Of a stretch of 64,000 bases of DNA, positions 45,793 through 53,416 are shown piece by piece. Source of the stretch: Nostoc sp. CCCryo 231-06 (GTDB taxonomy: Bacteria > Cyanobacteriota > Cyanobacteriia > Cyanobacteriales > Nostocaceae); the NCBI GenBank assembly GCA_023522315.1, contig JAHCSU010000419.1, forward strand, positions 30,844 to 94,843, read 5' to 3'. A program made the translations under genes and the position numbers. The notes below the pieces were generated by a model that searched no databases, was not told the DNA's origin, and was given only the letters and a program-made list of their open reading frames with translations. Positions within the stretch are counted from its first letter, which is position 1. Each line of letters opens with the position of its first letter.

Positions 45793-45915
45793 GCCATAAA
45801 TAAATTTATGTCTGCTGAAGCTTGGACGTATTATTTCCTGTCCTGATGATCTCGAAATAAATATTTAACATTAAGCATCAATAAATTTATTTGCTCTGAA
45901 ACCCTTTTGGTAGGG
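45793..45915. repeat. Dispersed repeat, inverted diverged copy of 15081-15205
   Basis: GCCATAAATAAATTTAT at the left, CTCGAAATAAATATTTAA in the middle and CAATAAATTTATTTG at the right match the reverse complement of the repeat at 15081-15205. The stretch 45400-46454 between the leader-peptide gene and pheT has no gene; it is filled by this and the next repeats. Confidence 0.6.
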
Positions 45916-45994
45916 AAATTACACCATCTTCTCCCCTGCTCCTTGCTCCTTGCTCCTCTCCTCTCTGGTCAAGTCGGTATTGTATATCTAGCCC

Positions 45995-46163
45995 ACATTC
46001 CGCACTTCATCGTGTAATACACGAAGATTTCCAATGTCTGGCTAATGGTGGTTAAATAGCAATCACAAATTACCAACATTTGTCAGTATTAATACTTAAG
46101 CATTGAGCATTATCAGGAAATCTTCTTGAATATCAATGTGTTACATCTTGAAGTGCGGAATGT
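45995..46163. repeat. MITE-like element with 15-bp perfect terminal inverted repeats
   Basis: ACATTCCGCACTTCA (45995-46009) is inverted at 46149-46163. Similarity extends outwards on both sides (TATATC/GATATA). The interior is AT-rich and non-coding. Confidence 0.65.
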
Positions 46164-46213
46164 CGGATATAGGGTTTCAAATAACTCTAATCGCCCCAAT
46201 CAATCTACTGCGA

Positions 46214-46324
46214 ATATAGCGCTTCTCGCTTGAGTCGAATACAGACCTAACCCCCAGCCCCTTCCCTGAAAGGGAAGGGGAGCAAGATTCAAAGCAAAGC
46301 CTCTCTCCTTTTAGGAGAGAGGTC
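46214..46324. repeat. Dispersed CCCTTCCCT-type intergenic repeat
   Basis: The unit runs from TATAGCGCTTCT through CCTAACCCCCAGCCCCTTCC to CTCTCTCCTTTTAGGAGAGAG and contains two hairpins. A second copy in the same orientation is at 58395-58515. Confidence 0.6.
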
Positions 46325-46421
46325 AATGAGTATGCTGAAATAACAAATGAGTACGCCGAAATAACAAATGAGTATGCCGAAATAACAAATGAGTATGCCG
46401 AAATAACAAATGAGTATGACC
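46325..46421. repeat. 21-bp tandem repeat, four full units plus a partial one
   Basis: Units start at 46325, 46346, 46367, 46388 and 46409, each reading AATGAGTATGCCGAAATAAC plus A with single-base changes. Seven-codon periodicity (ITNEYAE) is open in one frame, but no start or ribosome site precedes it. No spacers, so not CRISPR. Confidence 0.8.
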
Positions 46422-46450
46422 AAAAAACAGACGCGATTAATCCCGTCTGT
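46419..46450 (-). terminator. Intrinsic terminator of pheT
   Basis: On the minus strand ACAGACG, a short AT-rich loop and CGTCTGT are followed by TTTTTTGG, four bases after the pheT stop. It is derived from the same palindrome family as 56843-56910. Confidence 0.75.
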
Positions 46451-46454
46451 ACTG

Positions 46455-48905
46455 CTAACTTCTCAAGTTCACGCCGAATTTTTCCACCAAGGCTTCACGG
46501 ACTTTATTGTGTACTGGTTCCACCTCTGCCTCAGTGAGGGTGCGATCGCTAGCCCGATAAATTAAGCGGAATGCTAAACTCCGCTGCCCTTCAGGGACAT
46601 TTTCGCCCCGATATTCATCAAACAATTCCACCGATTCGAGTAAATCTTTACCCGCTTTGGTAATTACTTTTTGAATTTCGGCAACTGAGATTTTCACGGG
46701 TGCGAAAAAGGCGATGTCGCGATCGCTAGCTGGATAGGTAGAATAGGGCTGGAATGTTGGCACAAGAATTCCATCTTCTCCCAGAGATTCTAAAAGCACA
46801 TCTAGATCCAACTGGAAAACATAAACGGAATCTGGTAAACCTTTTTCTCGCCGCAGTTGGGGATGGAGTTGTCCAAAAATACCCAGTCTGTTACCCCGAA
46901 TCCACAGAGAAGCGGTGCGTCCTGGATGTAAGCGATCGTCGCGGCAATCGGGTTGGAATTCTACTTCCAAGGCAAGTTGCCGAAATACACTTTCTAAAAT
47001 GCCTTTGGCTTCAAACCAAGTGATGGGTTCTTCGCGTCCACTTTTTGACCATTTCCCAACAGAAATATCCCCTCCCACAATCCCCGCAAGGGTTTCTGTT
47101 TCTTGCAAACCGTCTTCTTCTTGCCAGAAAATTTGCCCGATTTCAAAGCCGTTAAGGGCACCATTACCCTGCTCTAAATTGTATTGAAAGGCATCAATTA
47201 ACCCAGATATCAAATCGGTTCGCAGCGCTGAATATTCGACAAATAAGGGGTTTGACAGTACTATATTTCTGTCTTCTCCTGGTTTGACTAAAGAATAGTG
47301 AATTAATTCTGTCAACCCTTCAGCCCGGAGGAAAGCTCGTAATTTGCGAATCAGTTCCTCGTCTAAAGGCAGATAGCCAGCTTCCGCTTTTTCTGGTAAA
47401 GTATCGCAGAATCTGTTGTAACCATAGAGACGGGCGATTTCTTCAATTAAATCAATTTCTCGCTCTAAGTCGCGGTAACGATAGGGTGGGACAGAAACTG
47501 ACCATGTAGGTTGATGGGTGCTATCTTCTCCTGAAGGAGTCAACTGACAACCCAATGCAGTCAGGATGCGTTCAACATCTTGTTCTTGGAGTTCACCTGT
47601 GTCTTCTCCTAAATCGATTGGCCCCAATATTTGATTAACTCGGTCTAAACGCAGTGCAATGGAACGACTCCAGCTAGAAGGATCGGGGCGAGTGTCGGCA
47701 ATTTCCTGCTGGACAAGAATTCCACTAGCCAATTCGCTAATTAAAGATAAGGCGCGGCGATTAGCTATTTCCAACTCAGCGCGATTAACTCCCCGTTCAT
47801 ATCTGCCAGAAGCCTCACTTCTTAAGCCTGCACTCCGGGAAGAACGGCGAATTGCTACGGAATCAAATAAAGCTGCTTCTAAAACTAGGCTTTGAGTCCC
47901 TTCATGGACTTCGGTTTCTTCTCCACCCATAACTCCCGCCAGTGCAACGGGTTTGTCGTTAGCGGTGATTAACAAATTTTGGGTTGATAGGGTGCGAGTT
48001 TGTCCATCCAGGGTTTTGAGGGATTCTCCCGCAGTGGCGAAGCGAACACCGATGGTTAAATTTTCGCTACTTGCAACAGATTGTATGCGATCGCAATCAA
48101 AGGCGTGCAGTGGTTGTCCCCATTCCAACAAAACATAATTAGTAATATCCACCACATTACTTATGGGACGTACTCCAGCAGCCCGCAAACGCTGTTGCAA
48201 CCATTCAGGAGATGGAGCAATTTTAACCTGTTCAATTACCGTACCGATGTATGCAGGACAAGCTTGCGTATCGGCAATTTTTAAAGCTAAATTTCCTGTA
48301 CTTTTGTTAATAGAGACTTCACCAGGTTCAGGAATGCTCAACTTTCCACCAGTTAAAGCTGCTACTTCTCTAGCTACGCCTACCATACTCAGAGCATCAG
48401 CACGATTGGCAGTTGCAGTTAAGTCTAAAATGACATCATCTAAACCCAACAAAGGACGCACATCACTACCCAATGGTAAATTTTCCTGGGTAAAAATATG
48501 AATTCCGTCTACATCGGTGGGCAAACCGAGTTCCTTTAAAGAACAAATCATGCCCTGAGATGGGACACCACGCAATTTTGCAGGTTTAATTTTTAAATCG
48601 ATGTTGGGTAAGTAAGTACCCGTAGTTGCCACTGGCACATAGATATCTGCCTTCACATTGGCAGCGCCACAAACAATATTTAAAGTCTCATCAGCACCGA
48701 TATCCACTTGGCAAACACTCAATTTATCGGCGTTGGGGTGGGGTTGACGCTCAAGCACTTTCCCGACAACCACGCCATTTGCCCAAGTGCGGCGATCTTC
48801 AATTTCTTCTACCTCAAACCCCGCCATTGTCAGGGTTTCGGCTAATTTTTCTGGACTAAGTTTTATCTCTACTAGTTCGCGCAGCCAATTTAGAGAAATA
48901 CGCAT
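46455..48905 (-). CDS. pheT: Phenylalanyl-tRNA synthetase beta subunit
   Basis: An 816-residue PheT of normal length, charging tRNA-Phe in the alpha2beta2 enzyme. It opens with [14 protein letters not shown], followed by the EMAP/tRNA-binding-like domain ([26 protein letters not shown]), the B3/B4 editing region ([22 protein letters not shown]), the B5 domain and catalytic-like core ([27 protein letters not shown]), and a C-terminal ferredoxin-fold anticodon-binding domain (PAVVREI-type stretch [10 protein letters not shown] and [13 protein letters not shown]). It is a single-copy core gene with no sign of transfer. pheS is not adjacent, as is common in cyanobacteria. Confidence 0.98.
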   Translation of the reverse strand: MRISLNWLRELVEIKLSPEKLAETLTMAGFEVEEIEDRRTWANGVVVGKVLERQPHPNADKLSVCQVDIGADETLNIVCGAANVKADIYVPVATTGTYLPNIDLKIKPAKLRGVPSQGMICSLKELGLPTDVDGIHIFTQENLPLGSDVRPLLGLDDVILDLTATANRADALSMVGVAREVAALTGGKLSIPEPGEVSINKSTGNLALKIADTQACPAYIGTVIEQVKIAPSPEWLQQRLRAAGVRPISNVVDITNYVLLEWGQPLHAFDCDRIQSVASSENLTIGVRFATAGESLKTLDGQTRTLSTQNLLITANDKPVALAGVMGGEETEVHEGTQSLVLEAALFDSVAIRRSSRSAGLRSEASGRYERGVNRAELEIANRRALSLISELASGILVQQEIADTRPDPSSWSRSIALRLDRVNQILGPIDLGEDTGELQEQDVERILTALGCQLTPSGEDSTHQPTWSVSVPPYRYRDLEREIDLIEEIARLYGYNRFCDTLPEKAEAGYLPLDEELIRKLRAFLRAEGLTELIHYSLVKPGEDRNIVLSNPLFVEYSALRTDLISGLIDAFQYNLEQGNGALNGFEIGQIFWQEEDGLQETETLAGIVGGDISVGKWSKSGREEPITWFEAKGILESVFRQLALEVEFQPDCRDDRLHPGRTASLWIRGNRLGIFGQLHPQLRREKGLPDSVYVFQLDLDVLLESLGEDGILVPTFQPYSTYPASDRDIAFFAPVKISVAEIQKVITKAGKDLLESVELFDEYRGENVPEGQRSLAFRLIYRASDRTLTEAEVEPVHNKVREALVEKFGVNLRS

Positions 48906-49061
48906 GGAGTGTGCTTGTTTTAGGAATCGTCTTTTGTTCTCATTTTAGGGTGCAAGAAGCGATCGATGGCTACTCGCCCCGCAAGGCGTACCCTTTTACT
49001 TGAACAATCCTACTACGTTAGACTGGCAGAACAATATACTACAAACAATTTAGGACTCCTA

Positions 49062-49067
49062 TATAAT
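49062..49067 (+). promoter_or_regulatory. Candidate -10 box (TATAAT)
   Basis: A perfect TATAAT lies 29 bases before the start of the antitoxin-toxin remnant. No good -35 element is seen at the usual distance. Confidence 0.35.
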
Positions 49068-49095
49068 GCTGGTAATGAGTAGGGCATAAATAAAA

Positions 49096-49404
49096 ATGTC
49101 ATCAAAAACTTTCGATATTGCTGACTTATCGGATAATTTAGCTGATTTATTGTCAGATATCCAAAATCATGTTGAAGTGACGCTAACTCGGCAGGGTGTA
49201 CCTTGGGCAAGGGTTTTGCCTTTGTCTCAACCCCAAGAACAGCCTGTAGTTTCCAAAGCGGGTTTACCTCTATATCATAAAGATCCCTTTGACCGAATGC
49301 TAATTTCTCAAGCTTTAGTAGAAGGTTTAACGCTGATTTCTATAGACAAGATATTTAAACTTTATGAGGTGCCATTATTTTCTGGTGATTTCGGAATCAG
49401 ATAA
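49096..49404 (+). pseudogene. VapB-VapC toxin-antitoxin remnant fused by deletion
   Basis: A 102-residue frame. Residues 1-45 are a Phd/VapB-type antitoxin N-terminus (FDIADLSDNLADLLSDIQ, EVTLTRQGVPWARVLP). Residues 55-102 are the C-terminal third of a VapC PIN-domain toxin (LPLYHKDPFDRMLISQALVEGLTLISIDKIFKLYEVPLF), including the conserved DPFDR with its acidic residue. The toxin's N-terminal half with the first catalytic Asp is missing, so a deletion has joined the two genes in frame. The product cannot be an active RNase by itself. Ribosome site and start look intact, so it may still be expressed. Confidence 0.75.
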
Positions 49405-49419
49405 TAAATATAATGACTT

Positions 49420-49622
49420 TCATCCACTCCGGCGCTGTTGCTTGTAGTCATAATCATCCTCGTATTCAATCGTGCCAAATAGCTTCATAATTTTCAGTTG
49501 CTTTCGACGTTGTACATACTCTCGTAATGCCTCTTCAACAACCGCGTCCTTAGTTGGATGACCACCAAGATCGAGTAGCTCTCCTTAATTAAGTTTTCGT
49601 CAATTTCTAGATTAGTAGTCAT
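49420..49622 (-). pseudogene. Frameshifted VapB-family antitoxin
   Basis: From the ATG at 49622 the frame reads MTTNLEIDENLIKE, then must shift to read LLDLGGHPTKDAVVEEAL followed by REYVQRRKQLKIMKLFGTIEYEDDYDYKQQ and a stop at 49420. This is the pattern of VapB antitoxins (DUF2191-type). The break lies in GGAGAGCTA near 49580, consistent with an extra AG or a lost base. No toxin gene follows. Confidence 0.7.
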
Positions 49623-49678
49623 GTGTAAATTATCGCATAAAGTAATGTGCAGAAAAAAGACTCATTGGAGTGGTGAAT

Positions 49679-51118
49679 TTAAGTCAAATGCATAAAGACT
49701 ATTTTCAGTAATTCGGCGCGGGTAAAGGGTTTTGTCAGATATCCAGATGCCCCTACTAATTTCGCTTTTACTTTATCTACAATCCCTTTATTCCCAGTGA
49801 CAAAAATGATCGGAGTATTTTGAAATATTGAATTATTTCGTATAATTCGGCACAATTCATAACCATCAATTCCTAGCATGTTTAAATCCAACAAAATTAA
49901 ATCCGGTTTGTGCCTTATAATTGACAAAACTGCCTTTACTGGATCGTTAATAGTCACTACAGAGAAATTCTCATTTTCTAAGAAACGGCTAATTTCTTTG
50001 AGAATTGTGGGGCTATCATCTACAGAAACAATCTTGTGGACTTTTTGTGCGGTTATAGTAGCAGAGGTTACTCTTTGGGAAGTAGGATTTATGTTATTTG
50101 ATATTGTTGGTTCCTGAAAGTTCTCTTTTGGATAAGGAGAAATCTGTGGTAATTGTTGGACAGGAGCTATATTCTCTTCAGAAATATCTAGGTAAGAACT
50201 GAGGGTGGTATTTACTTCTTTTTTGGTGTCAACTAACTCTCTTATGAATTTTGGCAAAAGCGTAGGCGTAGCCCGCACTTCGGCTGCGCTCAGTGACCGT
50301 CGTAGAAATCGCTCTTCAAATATCTTTGGTAATTTATCATAAGGTGGATCAGCTTCATGCAAGATAATCGCACCCTTAAGTATGTAAGGGTATAAAGTGT
50401 GAGCCAGTTGGATTTCATCTTGATTCAAAATTACGGCTAGATGACACAGGCTAAAACCTTTCATCCAATTAGTTAAATCTGGCTGGAGTTTTGGTAAATC
50501 TTTTTCCTCAATTTTGCTGTTAATCAACAGATATGGACGTTGATATGGAGAACAAATTTGAGGAACAAAAGCTTGCCATTCTTTTAATCTTACTTGGCAA
50601 TGTTCTAGAATTTTTTCTACATCTAACCTGCAAATCATTGGTATTCTATCAAGTGGTTCTGCTAATTCATAAGTACCTTCTTTGATTAGCAAAAATGATT
50701 CAATCACCTCTTGAACTAATTCTTGAATCAGCACTGCTGCTTGTGTAGAATGTAAATGTTGTTGACTAACAAGCCAGGATATAGCCTGATATTCAGGAGG
50801 GTGGCTTCTTAAATTGCTGTCATTTTCGATTAACTGAGTGTGTGAATCAGGTTCAAACATTAGACGTAATTGAACACGAACTTCACTGGTAAGCAGTGGA
50901 GTTTGGTGGCTGAGGCGACGCAAATGACGTTCTAGCCTGTCAAAGGGTTCCACTGAATGGGTAGCGTAGGTTATTCTTCCCTGTTCTAGGTAAATCGACC
51001 AAGAAACTGAGTTACTCAATGCTTGTAAACAAGTACTGTCGGAGCAATTGGATAACTGTCTTAACAAACTTATTGGACGTAGTTTGGTGAATACACCGGA
51101 ATTATTCATATTTCTCAA
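49679..51118 (-). CDS. PatA-like response regulator (PATAN domain plus REC)
   Basis: A 479-residue protein. The N-terminal two thirds match the cyanobacterial PATAN arrangement (FTKLRPISLLRQLSN, SWSIYLEQGRITYATHS, AVLIQELVQEVIESFLLIKEGTYEL). The C-terminus (about 355-479) is a receiver: VHKIVSVDDSPTILKEI, phospho-acceptor Asp in LILLDLNMLGIDGYELC, IIFVTGNKG and KPFTRAELL. No DNA-binding domain is present. PatA-family proteins act in heterocyst patterning or phototaxis; the role here is unknown. The linker stretch LSAAEVRATPT near residue 280 is encoded by a palindromic repeat (50260-50276), apparently inserted in frame. Confidence 0.88.
   Translation of the reverse strand: MRNMNNSGVFTKLRPISLLRQLSNCSDSTCLQALSNSVSWSIYLEQGRITYATHSVEPFDRLERHLRRLSHQTPLLTSEVRVQLRLMFEPDSHTQLIENDSNLRSHPPEYQAISWLVSQQHLHSTQAAVLIQELVQEVIESFLLIKEGTYELAEPLDRIPMICRLDVEKILEHCQVRLKEWQAFVPQICSPYQRPYLLINSKIEEKDLPKLQPDLTNWMKGFSLCHLAVILNQDEIQLAHTLYPYILKGAIILHEADPPYDKLPKIFEERFLRRSLSAAEVRATPTLLPKFIRELVDTKKEVNTTLSSYLDISEENIAPVQQLPQISPYPKENFQEPTISNNINPTSQRVTSATITAQKVHKIVSVDDSPTILKEISRFLENENFSVVTINDPVKAVLSIIRHKPDLILLDLNMLGIDGYELCRIIRNNSIFQNTPIIFVTGNKGIVDKVKAKLVGASGYLTKPFTRAELLKIVFMHLT
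50260..50276 (-). repeat. Short palindromic repeat inside the PATAN regulator gene
   Basis: GCGTAGGCGTAGCCCGC is identical to part of the copies at 37025 and 37948. It is followed by the hairpin-forming ACTTCGGCTGCGCTCAGTGACC and is read in frame. Confidence 0.65.
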
Positions 51119-51825
51119 GTTTTTTGCGGAATCAACAACCGAACATTTGTAAATTGAAAATATCAGCTATGAAATATTTTCTTCTTTGTAATATTTCTCT
51201 CCGTACAAAATATTCCTTTTAAAATATGTATATATTTTAATTAGAGCTTATTTGTTACATTTGGCACATTCTACTTAATTTATCTATCTCAAAAAAAAGT
51301 AGGTGGGTATGAATAAACGTAAACATCTATCATAGCTAGACTATCAGTAGATGTTAGTTACTTCTAGATTTTACTTACTACCGACTACTCTTGACTGAAG
51401 ACCTTAATAATGATGTTTATTTATGCCCACTCACTTAAAGAGGTAAATTTGATTCCAAGTTTCCACAGTTACACTGGTATACTTTTAGAGCTAATGAGCT
51501 TAATTATGGTTAATTACTTTTATATAAAAGAACGATTCTTCTACATAAAATCTTTAAAAAGTTATATAGGAAAGTTTACGTATTTATTGTACTGTAGGGT
51601 TAATGGATATAATTTTTGGGTAGATACATTACAACGGGGAATGCTGCGTTTTGATAAACTCTTTTTTGCTAAACTAAGCTGTTCTCAAGTTCTTCTTAAA
51701 TATGTAGAGAACTTCATGAAAAAAATTTGTTTAATAAAAATTAGAGCATCTACCACTAGCTACTATATTCTGTAAGCTGCTTCGGCAACTGTAATTATAT
51801 ACTCTGAGAAAAGGGAAATAAAGCT
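51119..51825. other. 707-base AT-rich intergenic region
   Basis: No gene is firmly supported. A 121-codon plus frame (51410-51775) is AT-rich and lacks a ribosome site. One stretch, NFWVDTLQRGMLRFDKL, faintly recalls DUF3141 proteins, so a decayed fragment is possible. Confidence 0.4.
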
Positions 51826-52527
51826 TTGAACTTTAACATAACACAAAAAGTTATGGATGATACATTAAGACTTGATGAAGTAGTAGAATTTGCTGAGAAC
51901 CCAGAACCACGTTGTCCTTGTGTACTGTTACTAGACACATCTGGCTCGATGCAAGGAGACCCGATTGAGGCTTTAAATCAGGGTTTACTAAGTTTAAAGG
52001 ATGAATTAGTCAAAAATTCCTTAGCTGCAAGACGGGTGGAAGTGGCGATCGTAACATTTGATAGTAATATCAATGTAGTACAAGACTTTGTGACTGCCGA
52101 TCAATTCAATCCGCCGATTTTGACAGCGCAGGGATTGACTACAATGGGTGCAGGAATTCATAAAGCTTTAGACATAATTCAAGAGCGGAAATCTCAGTAT
52201 CGTACCAATGGAATTGCTTACTATCGTCCTTGGGTATTCATGATTACCGATGGAGAACCACAAGGCGAGTTAGAAAATGTGGTAGAGCAAGCATCCCAAC
52301 GCCTACAGGGAGATGAGGCGAATAAGCGTGTAGCATTTTTTACGGTAGGTGTTGAAAATGCGAATATGACTCGTTTAAATCAAATAGCTGTGCGTACCCC
52401 CCTGAAGCTGAAAGGATTAAATTTTATCGAGATGTTTGTCTGGCTGTCAACTAGTATGTCGGCTGTTTCCCATTCGCAGGTGGACGAACAGGTAGCACTA
52501 CCGCCGATTGGTTGGGGGACTGTTTAA
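51826..52527 (+). CDS. TerY-like von Willebrand factor A domain protein
   Basis: A 233-residue single vWA domain. The metal site is complete: LLLDTSGSMQGD (DxSxS), the Thr in LTTMGAGIHKAL and the Asp in FMITDGEPQG. A TTG start is chosen because GGGA lies 10 bases before it and the first ATG, nine codons later, has no ribosome site. It is the first gene of a three-gene set with a PP2C-like phosphatase and a kinase, the TerY-P triad described for tellurite-resistance-linked phosphorylation systems. It probably binds partners in a metal-dependent way in the cytoplasm. Confidence 0.88.
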   Translation: MNFNITQKVMDDTLRLDEVVEFAENPEPRCPCVLLLDTSGSMQGDPIEALNQGLLSLKDELVKNSLAARRVEVAIVTFDSNINVVQDFVTADQFNPPILTAQGLTTMGAGIHKALDIIQERKSQYRTNGIAYYRPWVFMITDGEPQGELENVVEQASQRLQGDEANKRVAFFTVGVENANMTRLNQIAVRTPLKLKGLNFIEMFVWLSTSMSAVSHSQVDEQVALPPIGWGTV

Positions 52528-52577
52528 TAAAAAATCGCAGCTTGATGTTTACACAGCTAGCTGCTGGAAAAAAATCT

Positions 52578-53360
52578 ATGAACATATTGAAACAGATTGC
52601 TCAATGGCGGATTGTGGCTGCGTCTGTATGTGGTACAAGTCACTTAAAAAACAATCAGTTATGTCAGGATGCTCATCACTGGCAGGTATTATCAGATAAC
52701 GTTTTAGTGGCGGCCGCAGCAGATGGCGCGGGTTCTGCTAGCCTTGGAAAAGTGGGAGCGATGATTGCTGTGGAGACAGCAATAGAAAACATTTCAACCA
52801 TTGGACTCACCCGGAAAAGTTTGACTGATGATGCTTATGTGCGATCGCTCTTAAATGATGCCATACTAGCCGCCAAAAAAGCTGTGGATGATGAGGCGGC
52901 TACTTGTGACAAACAGCCCCAAGATTTAGCCACTACCTTAATTGTGATGCTTGCCACACCAGAAGTTGTGGCTGTAATACAAATAGGTGATGGTTTGGCA
53001 GTGGCAAAAGATAGCATGGGCAACCTCTTGGCACTGACTATACCTGATAGCGGCGAATACATTAACGAAACAACTTTTTTAACTTCTCCTACTGCCTTAG
53101 ATACAGCGCAGATGAAAGTCTGGCGCACAGACATAGTAAATGTTGGCATCATCACCGACGGACTACAAATGCTGGCTTTGAATATGGTTGTTGGCGAACC
53201 TCACAAACCCTTCTTTTTTCCTCTGTTTGAATTTGTAGCTAATACCGAGGATAAGACAGAAGCGAAGGAGCAGTTGGTAAAGTTTTTACGCTCAGAGCGA
53301 ATTACGCAACGCACTGATGATGATTTAACACTCATTATAGCTGCATTCAACAACTCATAA
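52578..53360 (+). CDS. PP2C-like protein phosphatase of the TerY-P triad
   Basis: About 260 residues from the Met at 52578; further starts at 52512 (TTG) and 52545 exist, the first overlapping the vWA gene. The metal-binding motifs of PP2C are seen: CQDAHHW, AAADGAGSASLGKVGA, TTLIVMLAT, VIQIGDGLAV, GIITDG and TDDDLTLIIA. GGA lies about 10 bases before 52578. It would reverse phosphorylation by the kinase encoded next. Confidence 0.88.
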   Translation: MNILKQIAQWRIVAASVCGTSHLKNNQLCQDAHHWQVLSDNVLVAAAADGAGSASLGKVGAMIAVETAIENISTIGLTRKSLTDDAYVRSLLNDAILAAKKAVDDEAATCDKQPQDLATTLIVMLATPEVVAVIQIGDGLAVAKDSMGNLLALTIPDSGEYINETTFLTSPTALDTAQMKVWRTDIVNVGIITDGLQMLALNMVVGEPHKPFFFPLFEFVANTEDKTEAKEQLVKFLRSERITQRTDDDLTLIIAAFNNS

Positions 53361-53416
53361 GCAAAAAATTTACAGGTTTCACATCTTACAATAACTCCGT
53401 TAGCGGTAATTTCATT

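Noticed and set aside
46325..46421. Possible CRISPR array
   Set aside because: The 21-bp units are contiguous, without spacers, and no cas genes are present.
51410..51775. 121-codon frame with faint DUF3141-like stretch
   Set aside because: Similarity rests on a few residues, composition is AT-biased and no start signal is seen; kept only as a note on the gap.
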